From assembly GCA_035578905.1 (NCBI GenBank), contig JAQJVL010000427.1, forward strand, positions 277,501-341,500: a stretch of DNA of 64,000 bases, given 5' to 3'. The notes under the pieces are model-generated. The model was not told where the DNA came from. It did no database searches and saw only the letters and a program-made list of their open reading frames with translations. The stretch comes from Stictocephala bisonia (taxonomy: Eukaryota; Arthropoda; Insecta; Hemiptera; Membracidae). The first letter of the stretch is position 1. Each line of letters opens with the position of its first letter. This document shows, in pieces, positions 49,170-61,600 of the stretch. Position numbers and translations under genes: made by a program.

Positions 49170-50220
49170 ATTTAAATAGGTAACTAATGGTTAAATAAAA
49201 AATTAATTAACTTAGCTCAAATAATATTTGATTGTCAATTGAATTAATTTTTTGCGCTATACCAAGCATACTTCAAACTGCATCGAGTTCGTCTTAAAAT
49301 AAACACCCATTAAATTATTCTTGTTATGTGTGACTACAAGAATATGTTATGTGTGTCTAATTATAAAGAGAATGACTAAAAATTTATGTGTTGATTATAT
49401 TATAAATGAGTTTTATTAAAGGGTAAGCTACTTTTTATTGCATAATTTGGTTATAAATGTTATGAGTAGTTGTTTTCAAAACGTTATCATATTAAAATAT
49501 TACCTTGACAAGTCCCATGTTATGGCATTTAAAATGTATTACATAACAGATAAGAGTGTAATAGTTTTGCTTCATTTCATGCTCATTATTTACAATCAGT
49601 AAAAGGTAAAATTTATTACCAATGTAGAAATTACATGTGAACACAAATATAAAATATTTATAGCAGATATTATTAGTACCTATCATCAAAAATGACTGCT
49701 AGGAAATTATGAATCATTACGACAAATTATATCGTTATATTTATGTATGGCAAATGTATGTTGTGATATTCTTGTTTTGCATGAAAGAAAAAAATTAATT
49801 AAAAAGGCTGATCCAACATCTGGACAATGTTTTGGTTTTATTGCATAAAAACAGTGTACAAATCCAATACCCTTCCCTCGAAAAAAAAAGTTTAAAAGCT
49901 ACTGTAAATGTTCATGCCTATTTTTATTTTAGTAAACATGATAATTAATTATATCAGCTATGGTATTTTTAACTAACTTTAAATATTTTTTATGTATTCA
50001 AAATAAATGCCCTTTTATAAAAAACCTATGGAAAGATAATACCGCTAAATACATTGTTTGGCTTTAAATATTCAAAGTTCTAATTGTTGTTAGATTATCT
50101 TTAGGTTGTTTGAAGAACTTATTTAAATTTCTTCATATATTTTGTTGTATTCATATTTCTTATATAATTTTGTATTTGGGAAAACCAAGATGATATACAT
50201 ATGAAATTTTTAAATTTTAT
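49170..50220. other. AT-rich stretch, no feature recognised
   Basis: Nothing recognisable was found. Confidence 0.4.
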
Positions 50221-50289
50221 TAATGAAATTTAAAAATTTCCAATATTTTACGACCAAGGATAAAATTTACCATGGAAAAGAAGAATAAA

Positions 50290-51065
50290 GAAAATTTCCG
50301 TTTCTAGATATATTAATAACCAAAACAGAAGACAATAAATTTGAAAGTTCTTTATATCATAAAAAAAACATTTAGTGGAGGGTATTTAAATTATTTTTCT
50401 AACCATCCTGAACATGTTAAAATTGGACTTGCTAGAAGTTTATTCCAAAAATTGGAACTTATTTCATCTTCAAATGAAAATAAAAATTATAAAAAAGAAG
50501 AAATATGCCATTTTCTAAAGATGAACAACTATCCTAATAAACTTATTCAAAAATTAAAGAGAAGAAATAAACTTAAAAAGCACGCAATCGTCAGGACAAT
50601 TAAAACAAACCTGTAACAACTGTAGTCATACCTTATGTTAAAAACCTTTCAGAGAAAATTCCAAAAATTAATTCTAAATTTAATATTCGAACAAGTTTTA
50701 CATCATCAGGAAGCCTTCGTAGTAAATTATCTAAATGAAAACCAAAAAATGAAAAGCAATCAACAAAAAATTGTATATACCAAATTAATTGTGAATGCAA
50801 TAAAACAAATTTCGGCCAAACATCAAGACCTGTTAAAACAAGAATAAAGGAACATATATATAGCTTTAAAACTAAAAATACTGAACAGTAAAAATTAGTT
50901 GAACATGCTATTAATAACAAACATGATATAACAGTTGAAGAGTTGTCTATTATACATAAAGAAAAATCGTGGAAAAAGAGAAATAAAATTGAAAGTGCGT
51001 TTGTGGCATTAAAAAAGATGACTGTATTTCTCAGGTCATACGAGTGATGGAAGATATTTCAATAA
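50290..51065 (+). pseudogene. Penelope-like element fragment: polymerase end and GIY-YIG-type endonuclease
   Basis: Three plus-strand frames must be combined to follow the protein, so it is broken. It starts with FLDILITKTEDNKFESSLYH (from about 50308). A frameshift at an A run near 50365 leads into the conserved TFSGGYLNYFSNHPEHVKIG block (ORF 50341-50616). After further shifts come VVIPYVKNLSEKIPKI (about 50620-50670) and then CIYQINCECNKTNFGQTSRP followed by VKTRIKEH (about 50770-50855). The last matches the GIY-YIG nuclease of Penelope-like elements: a C.C pair and the GQTSR..KTR..EH signature. The YIG triad reads NFG here and the glycine before IY is cysteine. WKKRNKIESAF near 50970-51000 fits the C-terminal helix. 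The reverse-transcriptase core is missing upstream. Confidence 0.85.
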
Positions 51066-51079
51066 AGTTTAGATGTTAT

Positions 51080-51848
51080 AATGACCATAAAAAACTTAAA
51101 TAATGATATTTCATTCTAAAACCAATTATAATAATAAAAATATGCATAATTTAAGAATCATTCGTATTTCATACATAAGATAAAATATACTTTGAGAGAA
51201 GAATAAGAAACATTTATTGGTAAATGACAGACAGCTTATTTATAGTCGGCTTAAAAGAAGCTAATACAACAGGAATCATTTAAATAAATTTGTACTATTT
51301 TCTAATTCCATATCAGTACTGTATTGTTAAATTGTAATTGTGATATGGTAATGAACTCATGGCATATTATATTGTATTTGTTGCCTTAACGATTAAAAAC
51401 TCAAAAAAACTTTATTAATTCAATCTATTTTTGTTACTATTTTTCCCATTTGATCAATATTCACTTGGGTCTGACTATATACAATGGTAAAAACCAGCGA
51501 ACAAAGAAAACAATACACATATTGAATGGATGTAGGCCATTGTTCTAATCGTGTTGAATTCTCCCAACAACATTAACACATTTCCATTTGGCACGAATCC
51601 CCTTTTGTTACAATACCTGACTAAATGTCCATCAACAACTACCAGCTTATTTGTTAATTTTCCTGCTGTGCTGAGCGATTGTTTACTGAAAACAATGGTA
51701 GGTATTAAAACAGTTTTATAGGAACAATGAATGTAGGCAAGTATAGTTAATTATATAAGTAAAGATTATATTAGAACAAATATACTTCTTCTAGAGGGTA
51801 GTTATTAATATTTTTTAAATATAATACCTATTTTCCATTTTTAATCTA
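51080..51848. other. AT-rich stretch, no feature recognised
   Basis: Nothing recognisable was found. Confidence 0.4.
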
Positions 51849-51851
51849 ACC

Positions 51852-52290
51852 TCACGTAGTGGAGTGAACCAAGTAAAGATGCACAAAATATCAAGTATGG
51901 GAGAATAATTGATCATTTATAACTTATTATCTTTGATTATAATACTTAGCTTCCATATAAATTTCTTGGATATTTTCCGTTATAAATTCTTGGAACTACC
52001 GTTTGAAAAATATTCTATTGCTGTAAAAACTCTATCCTGATCTTTTTTACGTCCTGTGTGGTATTCCTTATCCGCTAGGAATCCGATATCACTGGCCTTA
52101 TCTTATCGCTTTCCAAGAACTTACACATGGAGAGTACATACGGTAGTAAGTCAATCATTGGTTTTACCAGTTTGTGATCAACTTTAGTTGCCACCTAACC
52201 TAACCGTAATTGCGATAAAAAGTAGTGGTAGTGAAGTAACGGAAAAAAGTAATGGTAGTGAGTTAACGGAAAAGGTACGCATTGTTGAGA
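51852..52290 (+). repeat. Dispersed repeat family J, copy 1
   Basis: Aligns with the reverse complement of 59090-59612. Blocks: GTGGAGTGAACCAAG-type start, TATCTTTGATTATAA, GGTATTCCTTATCCGCTAGG, ATCACTGGCCTTATCTTATC, GCTTTCCAAGAA and CCTAACCTAACCG. At its right end a 29-bp segment is tandemly doubled (AGTAATGGTAGTGA-type, about 52220-52275). Confidence 0.85.
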
Positions 52291-52299
52291 AAATCCATT

Positions 52300-52405
52300 C
52301 ATGTGCTGGAGTGAACCAAGAAAAACGCACAAATTATCAAGAAATGGAGAATAATGGATAGTTTAGATAATGTTACCTTTTAATATAATAAATAGCCTAC
52401 AGATA
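52300..52405 (+). repeat. Partial direct copy of the start of family J
   Basis: TGGAGTGAACCAAG, ATTATCAAGAAATGGAGAAT match 51858-51905 in the same orientation, about 450 bp apart. The pair could be terminal direct repeats of the element or a tandem copy. Confidence 0.7.
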
Positions 52406-52409
52406 TATT

Positions 52410-54335
52410 TCTTATCTAATATTTGTTATTTGATTAGTTACTTAGGTCTGCCACTGATGATGGTTTAAAGCTCATAACACTTACATTGGACTACACTAGC
52501 GCTCCACTTCTAAACACAAAAACAGCTGACATTACAGACACAAAGAGCATTGAATGTGAAATCTTTCTACGTGAATACAAAATGAGTTATATTACAATTG
52601 TATGTGTGATTATATATATATAGACTATTTTTGTTTTGACACTTTTACTGAAAGTACCAGCTACTGTTGACTTCTCATCGCTACTTACTACTCACATATT
52701 CCATTCTTGGAAACTCCCAAGCAGAACTTTGGAGGGTATGCTGTGTGCAGGGTAATGTCTTTCCAAACAACAGATAAACATATTTTAACGACAATCCTTG
52801 CTCAATAGGGAATTGGTTGAATTAAATCGACGTTTGAGTTTTCATTTATCTTACCGTTATTTAAGAAATGTATCTTATTCATAGTATAAGGAATTAAGTT
52901 TTTATCAATTTACTATGAATGAATTTTACATTTTATTGTAATGAACTTTTGCTGTGAAAAGTGTCTTTCTTTAACCTTTATTAGCTGATGCCTTAATAAG
53001 ATCGGTAGATCATAGTATTAACAATGTCACATTTGACAGTACCTAAATGGTAAATTGCCTAATTATCAGTCAGTTAGTCATTGCTAATGATTTTTTTGTT
53101 TCTCAAGATTCAACTTATCTCTTTTTCTATTTGGAAATATATCTCATGCACAGAAGACTTTCTCTCTCTTCACGCTCTCTCTATCACTCTGAAAGTTAAA
53201 AACCCCAAACACTATAACTCTGAATACTGATGTTTGTAAAACTTTATTTTAAACGTAGTTTTAGTTTTTAGTAAAATTTTACTCAATTTATTAAATTATA
53301 TCGTAAAGAAATCTTAACTAATTTTGAAACAAATTACGTTTCACTAAAAGCATTTAAGAAAAGACATGAATAAATAAATATATAGCCAATACAAAGTTTC
53401 GTTCCCATATGAGAACTAAAGACTGGTTTGCAGTTTGTGGCAGTCAATGCGGGTTCTAAGAGTCTCGCCTAACAACAATAAGGGCTTTGAAATGTCACAG
53501 CCGGGGTGTGAGGCTTGTTTGTTCAAGTACTTCCGGTGACAACAAAAATATTCCCACCAAGTGTTTGTAAGGAGGGTAGTCTGCAATATGCTGTGGAACA
53601 AACAGAGCACATAATAAAATTGATAAAATTGTTGATTAAAAAATAACATTTTAGAGTTTTAAAGATTATAAAGAACATCTGCCTTTTTTAAGTAAAAAGT
53701 TAATACTAATCTATAAATAAATTAAGATATTCATCCCATGCAAAACCATAAAGTATAAACGAAAAGTGGACCAAGTTTAAAAAAGATATACAACTTACAT
53801 TTATATGTCTTATTTGATTTTGAAATAGTCTTTTCTACTTCATGAAGGCTTTAGTTCTCCACTAAATGTCCCATCATTATATTCCACATATTTTATAGAG
53901 TCTTAAAACATGTTTTCAAATTATCAAATTATTGCTTAGACAATTGATTAGCACCTTCTAGCATGTAGTGGTTAATTATAGAAAAAATTATGGTACATCC
54001 TCTGGTAAGTAGGTTATTTTATATTGGGTAAGGATTGAATAGATACAGTTCGATTTCGGTAATCGTGATGTTAGAACCAAAGCGCTCTATATGAGGTTTT
54101 TTTTAGATTTTTATCTGTTCTCTGCATTGTTTACTATTTATTAATATTTAGCAATTAAATGAACATTTTGATAAAAATATGTATGGGTTAAGGAGTTATA
54201 GGTCTGGACATTTAATTCTATCTGACAAAAGTTGGCACCTCTGAGAACCATATGGTTCTATCTGCCTGCTACCAGTCAGTTGTATTGTTATTGCGAAGAA
54301 CACAAGTTAGTTGGAGGTTATGTTGTTATGTGTTA
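52410..54335. other. AT-rich stretch, no gene recognised
   Basis: Contains a short TA run (about 52611-52622), a pyrimidine-rich CTCTCT patch (53160-53190) and a GC-richer patch at about 53430-53590 with an unassigned minus-strand frame. A perfect 16-bp palindrome AGAACCATATGGTTCT lies at 54244-54259. Confidence 0.45.
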
Positions 54336-54349
54336 TGGTCTATACCTAT

Positions 54350-54840
54350 TTGCGTGTATGGGTGGGTAGGTGGGTCAATAGCACTGGACGTGTATAGATG
54401 GGTGGGCAGGTAAATACCACTGAACGTGTATAGTTGGGTGGAAGGGTCAATACAAATATGCTTGTATAGGTGGGTGGGTGGGTCAAAACCACTGCATATG
54501 GGCGGGTGGGTCAGTACCACAGAATGTATATGTTTGGGTGGGTGGGTCAATACCGTAGTACGTGGACGGGCGGGTGAACACCACTCTACGTGTATGGGTG
54601 GAAGAGTGGGTCAATACCACTGAACGTGTATGGTTGGTTGGTGGGTAGGTCAGCATCACTGTAAATGTATGGGAAGATGGATGGGCCAAAACAACTGTAC
54701 ATGCATGGTTGAGTGGGAGAGTCACAACCACTTTACGTGTATGGTTGGGTGGGAGGGTTATTACCACTGTACGTGTCTGAATGGACGGGAGGGTCAGTAC
54801 GACTGTACATTTATGGGAGGGCGGGTAGGTCGATATCTTC
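54350..54840 (+). repeat. 36-bp G-rich minisatellite, about 13 units
   Basis: Units such as GTGTATGGGTGGGTAGGTGG followed by GTCAATAGCACTGGAC are 36 bp long and recur with variation to the GGCGGGTAGGTCGATATC end. Opposing open frames on both strands follow from the 3n period. This is the closest relative of the 40.7-kb palindrome units. Confidence 0.93.
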
Positions 54841-54844
54841 ATTA

Positions 54845-55768
54845 TAATTTGGAGTAAATGTTATTTACCTACTGTTGCAAATTTATATTCTAATATTTTA
54901 GTGCTTCTGTAAATTGTTTGTTATTTTCTATTATTTTGCCATTTTTGTCTAGAAAATGTAAAATAAAATGTTGAATTATTACATGACCCTGTTTGTCGGA
55001 ATAAAAATATTAAATAATAACAAAACATTTTCTAACAAAACAAAACTTTGATATATTTTGAAGTCAGCCAGCTGAAGTTTTAAAGAAAGACTAATTTAAT
55101 GTTCTTTACAAGTTGAGCCATGGGGACACTGACTGGAGTCAGGTTAATATCCTCAAAAAGAAACAAACAAAAACCTCTCATCACATAAGTTTCCTCGTGC
55201 AAAAGTCAATAGAATTAAGCCCAAAATATCACTTAGTAAAGTAAATGACATAAAATGTATGTACAAATGGATGCCTTCTGTAGATTTTGAGTTCTAAAAT
55301 ATTTTTTTGTAAATGGTCTATTTGGAACTGACAAGAATAATATTACCGAGTGCCAACAGTTTCTATGTACCTACAGACACTTTTTAAAAGCAAACTTTTA
55401 TGAAAATCCGTTTTGTAATATTTAAAAATAACATATATTCATGTTAAGTATTAGTGTACATTCATATCTATTCCATTCATTATTGACAATACTTAATTTT
55501 ATATGATAGAAATATGGTGATACCTTTAAAACCCTCTACTGTAAAATTTGAAGAAGTCTAGATAGAACCTTCTGGTTCTCACGTCACGTAATTTTATACT
55601 TCATTATATAAAAGTGTTACTTTCTATTTGTTTTGAATAATAGATACTTGCTTAACGAATGCATGAGCATTCTAAAAAATATCCAGAAAATGTTGGTTTA
55701 CCATGATACAAATATGATCATTGAGCTGTTTTAAGTACTTATTCACAATGCAAGAACAAATACTGAAA
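54845..55768. other. AT-rich stretch, no feature recognised
   Basis: GACTGGAGTCAGGTTAATAT at about 55131 weakly resembles the non-repeat insert inside the 40.7-kb palindrome. Nothing else was recognised. Confidence 0.4.
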
Positions 55769-55774
55769 TTATAA

Positions 55775-56562
55775 CTATTTTAAAGCTTTAAGTACGCATC
55801 CATCATCATAGAAAAACAAAAAATATGATTATTGTAAAGCTTTAAGTACGCAACCACCATATTAGAACCGATATTACAAGTATGACTAATATGAAATTTA
55901 AGTACGCAATCACCAAGATAGAATAAAAAGCCTAGAAGAACAAAAGAAACAACTATGTTTTTTGTGAAGTTTAAATACGCAACCACAAGGCTATAAAAAT
56001 ACTACAAGTATAACTTTTGTGAAGTTTAAATACAATACAAGTATGAATTGTGTAAACTTGAGTTCACAACAACCATTCTAGAACAAATACTACAACTATG
56101 ACTATTATAAAGTTTAAGTACGTAACCACCATGCTAGAACAAATACTACAACTATGACTATTATGAAGTTCAAGTACACAACCACCATACTAAAACAAAT
56201 ACTACAAGTATGACTATTATAAAGTTAAAGTACACAACCACCATGCTAGAAAAATTACTACAAGTACTTTCGTGAAGTTTAAGTACACAACCACCATGCT
56301 AGAACAAATACTTAAAGTATGACTTTTGTGAAGTTTAAGTATACTACCACTATGCTAGAAAAATACTTCAAATATGACTTTTGTGAAGTTTAAGTACGCA
56401 ACCACCATGCTGGAACAAATACTACAAGTGTAACTATTATGAAGTTTAAGTACGTAACCACCATGCTAGAACAAATACTACAATTGTTACTATTACGAAT
56501 TTTACGTAGGAAACTTCTAAGCTAGAAAAAATACAAGAAAAGTATGACTTTTGTGGAGTTTA
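55775..56562. repeat. 56-bp satellite, block 1 (about 14 units)
   Basis: AAGTTTAAGTACGCAACCAC, CATGCTAGAACAAATACTAC and AAGTATGACT recur every 56-57 bp (AAGTT marks at 56110, 56166 and 56222). Units differ by small indels and substitutions. Confidence 0.95.
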
Positions 56563-57175
56563 AGACGGTTCGGTGTGCTTTAGAGAACTAAATTCCGCTC
56601 GAAGCACTGACTGTACGTCTGACGGCGATCTACTCATACACAGAAACTCCACCCCTTCCCCTCCACTGGATGGGTGGGGTATAATTGCAGGAAGTCATAA
56701 GTGCGATCCTTCCAGTGCGGATGCTGTGTCTCGCTGTACGTGTGTGTAGTGATTGGATTGTATTATAACATGCGTAAAAAAAGTACAGCCAAAAGTTGAG
56801 TATATGAAGTTAGTTAATTTTGTAAATTGTGTGATATTAAAAATCATAAGATGGCAAACAGGGCATGATATTTCTCGTTGTAACAAAATAAAAGTAAACA
56901 TATAATAATAATTATTTAAAGTCAAATTTACTAATTTGCAGTTAAATTACGACATTTAAAATAACTGATTGGTCCTGTGTGGGTCTCTTATTAAATTTGA
57001 AAATAATCGGGAAAATAGTTTCTCAACTGTTTATGTACCGAGAGAGCCCAACTACGCATCTGAGGTGATGTATTTATAACTATAAATATAATTTCAATGA
57101 AAGAACTACTAAGGAGGAGTTTAAAAGCTGATATAAATTCATAAAAAAATCGAAACATTTTGTTAGCCAAAAAGC
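56563..57175. other. Unique segment splitting the 56-bp satellite, with a GC-rich promoter-like part
   Basis: The satellite stops at GGAGTTTAAG and resumes at CTTAAGTATGCAACTAC after about 610 bp. The first 200 bp are GC-rich. A TATAAT at 56680-56685 lies 34 bp before the A of TCCAGT (56711-56716), a TATA/Initiator-like spacing. No coding frame follows. It could be an inserted element, a promoter or the original unique DNA around which two arrays grew. Confidence 0.4.
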
Positions 57176-57670
57176 CTTAAGTATGCAACTACAATGATAG
57201 ACAAACTACTACAAGTATGACTTTTGTGAAGTTTAAATATGAAACCACAAGGCTAGAAAAAATACTTCAAGTATGACTTTTGTGAAGTTTAAATACGTAA
57301 CAACAAGGTAGAAAAAAATACTACAAGTATGAATTTTTTGAAGTTTAAATACGCAACCACAAGACTAAAAAAAATACTACAAATATGAATTTTATGAAGT
57401 TTAAATACGCAACTACAAGGCTAGAAAAAATACTACAAGTATGACTTTTGTGAAGTTTAAATACACAACTACAATTGTAGAACAAATACTACAAGTATGA
57501 ATATTATGAAGTTTAAGTTCGTATGTACAATGGTAAAAAAAATACTCCTGGTATAAATATTCTGAAGTTTTAAGTACCAACCTTCCATGAAAAAAACAAA
57601 TACAACAACTAAGAATTTTGTAAAGTTTCAATTTCGGGTACACCAATATACCACCATACTACAAGTATGA
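57176..57670. repeat. 56-bp satellite, block 2 (about 9 units)
   Basis: The same unit as block 1 but enriched for a CAAGGCTAGAAAAAATACTA variant, so the blocks have begun to homogenise separately. Confidence 0.95.
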
Positions 57671-57724
57671 CAAGTTTTACTTGTGTCACTATTATATTAT
57701 GTAATGTATTATGTCATTCAACCA

Positions 57725-57850
57725 AAAAGATTCGGAACCTCATTGAGTACAGGATTGCAAACACTTGGCTGAGGTCCAGTCCGACATAATTGCTCGTCTA
57801 GGAATCCTGCCAAGACTTTCTCCTCCTTCTCCTTTTCTCCTTGCCTTACA
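57725..57850 (+). repeat. Dispersed repeat family E, copy 2
   Basis: Direct match to 23062-23175 (TTCGGAACC, GGATTGCAAACACTTGGCTG, TCCTGCCAAGA) followed by a CTCCTTCTCC pyrimidine tract and TTGCCTTAC. Confidence 0.7.
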
Positions 57851-57854
57851 TACA

Positions 57855-58375
57855 CAACCATAATGAGTAGAGTCACTTAAACAACTATGGTGTGTATAAC
57901 ATAAATATGATATTAGGTTAATATGAATTGAATATCTTTCTCTAAAGGAAAACGCAAACTGTAAGTTATATTAATTTTCCAAGCTCCTAAATGTTATATG
58001 GATAGTTAAATTTATGATTTTATTGGCTAACAGGCCTAAATATATGTTTTGTTGGATATTATAATAATTTCAAAAAACAATTATATCTCAATATTTAAAA
58101 TATAGACTTTTTTCGTGTACCTTTAAATAAGTTTGGTACCAAAGTAACATAGGCCTATTTACTTTGGTACTTTAATGGGATTGTATTTTAGGTACATCCT
58201 TGCTACAGGCATAAATGAGATAGACTAAGTATAGGACGTTAAGTGTGTTTTGAAAGCTATTATAAATGACGATAAAAATTAATTGTTCACTAAGCCTTAG
58301 AGTCAACCTAACAAAAGCCTTCGTCAAATCATGTTACTTGGCTAGTAGAAATAACCTATAGTTTCAAAAATTCCA
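57855..58375. other. AT-rich stretch with one hairpin
   Basis: TTGGTACCAAAGTAA and TTTACTTTGGTACTTTA (58134-58171) form a hairpin around an ATAGGCCTA loop. Nothing else was seen. Confidence 0.5.
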
Positions 58376-58380
58376 CAAGC

Positions 58381-58495
58381 TGTACTTAATAATAACATTG
58401 CTTCTGTTTTAGGTCCAGATTATGCGTTTTGGCTTGATAGGCCGGCTGGAAAATTGGATTTGGCTAATACAGGCAAAACTAAATATTTTCACCTT
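58381..58495 (+). repeat. Dispersed repeat family G, copy 4
   Basis: TTGCTTCTGTTTTAGGTCC and GGCCGGCTGGAAAATTGG place it in the family. It is the most diverged copy in the middle (GATTATGCG for GCTTACAGG) but has no indel in the core. Confidence 0.8.
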
Positions 58496-58499
58496 TTCT

Positions 58500-59085
58500 A
58501 TCTTCTTGTTTCTTAAAATTAAATAAAGTTTTTTACGCCAACTAAACACAAAATACGCAATAATTATTATTTAATATGATTTGTTAATTATGAAATTTAG
58601 AAAAATTTTAAAATTTATACGTAAAGAATTATATCCCAAATTACCTAAAGGTATGCACGCCTTTATTTAAAATGTAACTATGTTCTTACTTTTAAGTAAT
58701 TATATATTTGAAGCAAAACAACTTCAACTGATATTTCGCAATTTTGTAAGTAAACATTGTAACCTTAACATAAAATCGTAAAAATATATATATAAATACA
58801 CGTTATTTGTTGAAATAAATGATAGGTGGAAGACTAAATAACGATGTATTGTGATAACAAATTGTGACCGATAAATTAGTTTAGAATTCAAAATAGATAC
58901 TACCAAGTCATTAAATTAAATACTTATTTTTACTTTTTTACTACTCTATAGTTAAATAGTAAAAAAATACTATAATTACTATTTGACCAAGTCTTACCAT
59001 TTCTCTTACCATTTCCCTTTTAAGTTCCTGTCAATTGAAAATTAACAAATGACTTGCTTTATCGAAACCAACCACTATTGTATAT
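58500..59085. other. AT-rich stretch, no feature recognised
   Basis: Nothing recognisable was found. Confidence 0.4.
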
Positions 59086-59089
59086 ATAC

Positions 59090-59612
59090 ATTTTGGACTT
59101 TTTCCGTTAATTCCCTAGCACTACTTTTTTTATCAAAATTACTGTTAGATTAGGTCAGGTCAGGTTAGGTTGGATTAACTAAACGTGGCTACTAAAGTTA
59201 ATCACAAACTGGTAAATCCAATGATTGACATTTCACCGAATGCGCTCTCCGGTTGTAAATTCTTGGAAAGCGATAAGATAAGGCCAGCGTTAAGATAAGG
59301 CCAGTGATTTCGGATTCCTAGCGTATAAGGAATACCAAAGTGGACGTAAAAATGATTGGGGAACAGTTTTTAGAGTAATAGAATATTTGTCAATTAGTTG
59401 AAAATTAAAGTAAACAAAACAAAAAACATTAGTGGTAGTGAATTAATAGAATAATACTACATTTTTTCCTAAAAAAATCAGTGCGATATGTTAATTAAAT
59501 AAGTATTTTTTTGTGCTTATTCAAGTACATTAAATGCGTTATAATCAAAGATAACGACTCATAGCTCCACCATATTTTTTGAGGTTAAAATTGCACTTTT
59601 ACTCTAGCAGAA
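59090..59612 (-). repeat. Dispersed repeat family J, copy 2 (inverted)
   Basis: Reverse complement of the 51.85-kb copy, with an internal 15-bp duplication (GATAAGGCCAG twice at about 59276-59306). It includes AGGTCAGGTCAGGTTAGGTT, which resembles the insect telomere hexamer family only by chance of this repeat. Confidence 0.82.
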
Positions 59613-59614
59613 CT

Positions 59615-61598
59615 TTGACAATCATTTATGATAAAACTTAATCTCGGTCGGCTCTGTTATTCCTAAACTAAATGAACCAAAACCATTCGTAGGGAGGAAA
59701 ATGAGTAATTGCAAGTGATCCCTTAGTAAAAAATATTGTACATTAGTACTCCTACTTTAAAAGATAGTATGTGTAGGGCGAAATGAAGGAATAAATATAG
59801 GAAAATTTCTCAAAATAATTGTTCAATATTTATGTACGACTTTTTAACCGTTAGTTTTTACTCACTAAGTTATTTCGTTTCATCTAAACATCAAACAACA
59901 AAGTGTATTAAATTATTATTACTATTATGTTTAATTGGTTCAAAATAAGTCGGTTTTAATTTTTGTCGATTCCTTAAGCAATTCGTCTTAATATAAAAAT
60001 AACACAATGGACTCCACATTACGTCTAAGTAGGTGGATTTATGTTTTGTTAAAAAGTAGGTGGATAAGTAGGATAAACTTGTAGGATTAAGTTTATGGAT
60101 GTCATGACTTACACAAAAATATCTTAGTCTCGTCAATAATGAAAAAAAACAGTAAAGCAAATGAGTAAATACTAATATGTTCTATGTTAATAGCCATAAA
60201 GATATCGCAACATATGCATTACCCCTATTAGCTATGACTGTTCCATTACACAGTCAATTTTTATGCTTAGTTAAAATACCCTCTCTACTTCGTTTACAAG
60301 AACCTCACTTACAAATAAGTGTTTTTAAGATAAGTAAAATGCTCTCTTACATAAATAAATAGTTGGTATCTTACTAGGGGCTATGATATTTTTAAAATTT
60401 TCAAACGTTGTATACTATTAAAATATATATTTAAATGCGTAAGTTTATTTCGATAACCTTCCTGTCCTTTCCTAATAAATAGACATTGACAATAATATCA
60501 ATGCCAATAAGTAAAGTACAGCAAATGACTAAATATAAAAATGGTTAAGGTAAGTGGATCAATCTACAGTCAATTTTACATGGGTTATGTAAATTGAGCT
60601 TATATACTCGTATCTTCATTATGGTTAGTAGGTCAAGACTTCCGTATTCGATTATTTGGGTGTGTCTTAGATATTCCCCATAGAATAGAGCCCGCATAGA
60701 ATTAGTAACATACATTTTATTTAAATATTTATTTATTCTTGTCTATAATAAAGGGTAACTTTATTTGCTCTCTTTAGTTTGAAAACTTAGTACAATTTTA
60801 TATTTGTTAAAATTAAACCAGATTGCCACAGGGGACCTGTTTCTTAATTTGGTATCTGTACCGACTAAAATCCATACGAAATTTATGTTGTTTAGTATCA
60901 ATCCTAAGAAAATTAAATCGAATTATCTTTGAGCGAGAAAACGTGATTGTTTTAAAAAAATATTCGGAAGCATTTCTATAGTTCGGAAGAACACGTTTAT
61001 TAACGGCACATCAATGTTACGTTGTCAGGTGGACTAGATTAAATAGGTAAGATACGGTTAAATTATGTTTAGGTTTATTTATAATAGGGTGGAGTTAGTT
61101 CTAAGGTACGAGTATTTCAGTAGTTATATTTTGGTGAATTTTAGGTTATGTTTCAGTGGTGGCCTTGAAAATTTGTATTACCTCTTCCCAAAGTACTTAC
61201 TTCATTAAAAATGCGTGGTAAAATTTATATTATTTATACTTACTAAATATTACAAGTCCTTTAAGGAAACATTTACGTATATTCTGAAATAATAACATGT
61301 AAATTATTACTAACTTAAGACAACCAACATTTTTTGTAAAATACCTCAGTAATATCTGTCGATATACTCACATAAACATTGGATATCATACTTATGTTGA
61401 GGAGAAAAAGCTACGTAAAATTTATGCAATGGAGGGACCTTTTTTAAAAAATGTCTCTATTAATTGACACACACAAAAAATCCACTTAAAAATTACTATA
61501 TATTCGAGTATTATGTTAAAAATATAAAATAAATGTGAACATCTAGTGAGACTTTTAATTTATAAATTATTAAGTATGATAAATTTGTTTGGATTGTG
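59615..61598. other. AT-rich stretch, no feature recognised
   Basis: Nearly 2 kb without a recognisable gene, RNA or repeat, directly before the BEL/Pao LTR. Confidence 0.45.
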
Positions 61599-61600
61599 TT

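Noticed and set aside
53416..53649. 77-codon minus-strand frame in a GC-richer patch
   Set aside because: No domain, signal or repeat support; probably chance.
54326..54857. Several 65-119 codon frames on both strands
   Set aside because: By-products of the 36-bp array.
59150..59180. TTAGG-like telomeric repeats (AGGTCAGGTTAGGTT)
   Set aside because: Only two or three imperfect units, and the same sequence occurs inside the dispersed copy at 52.2 kb.
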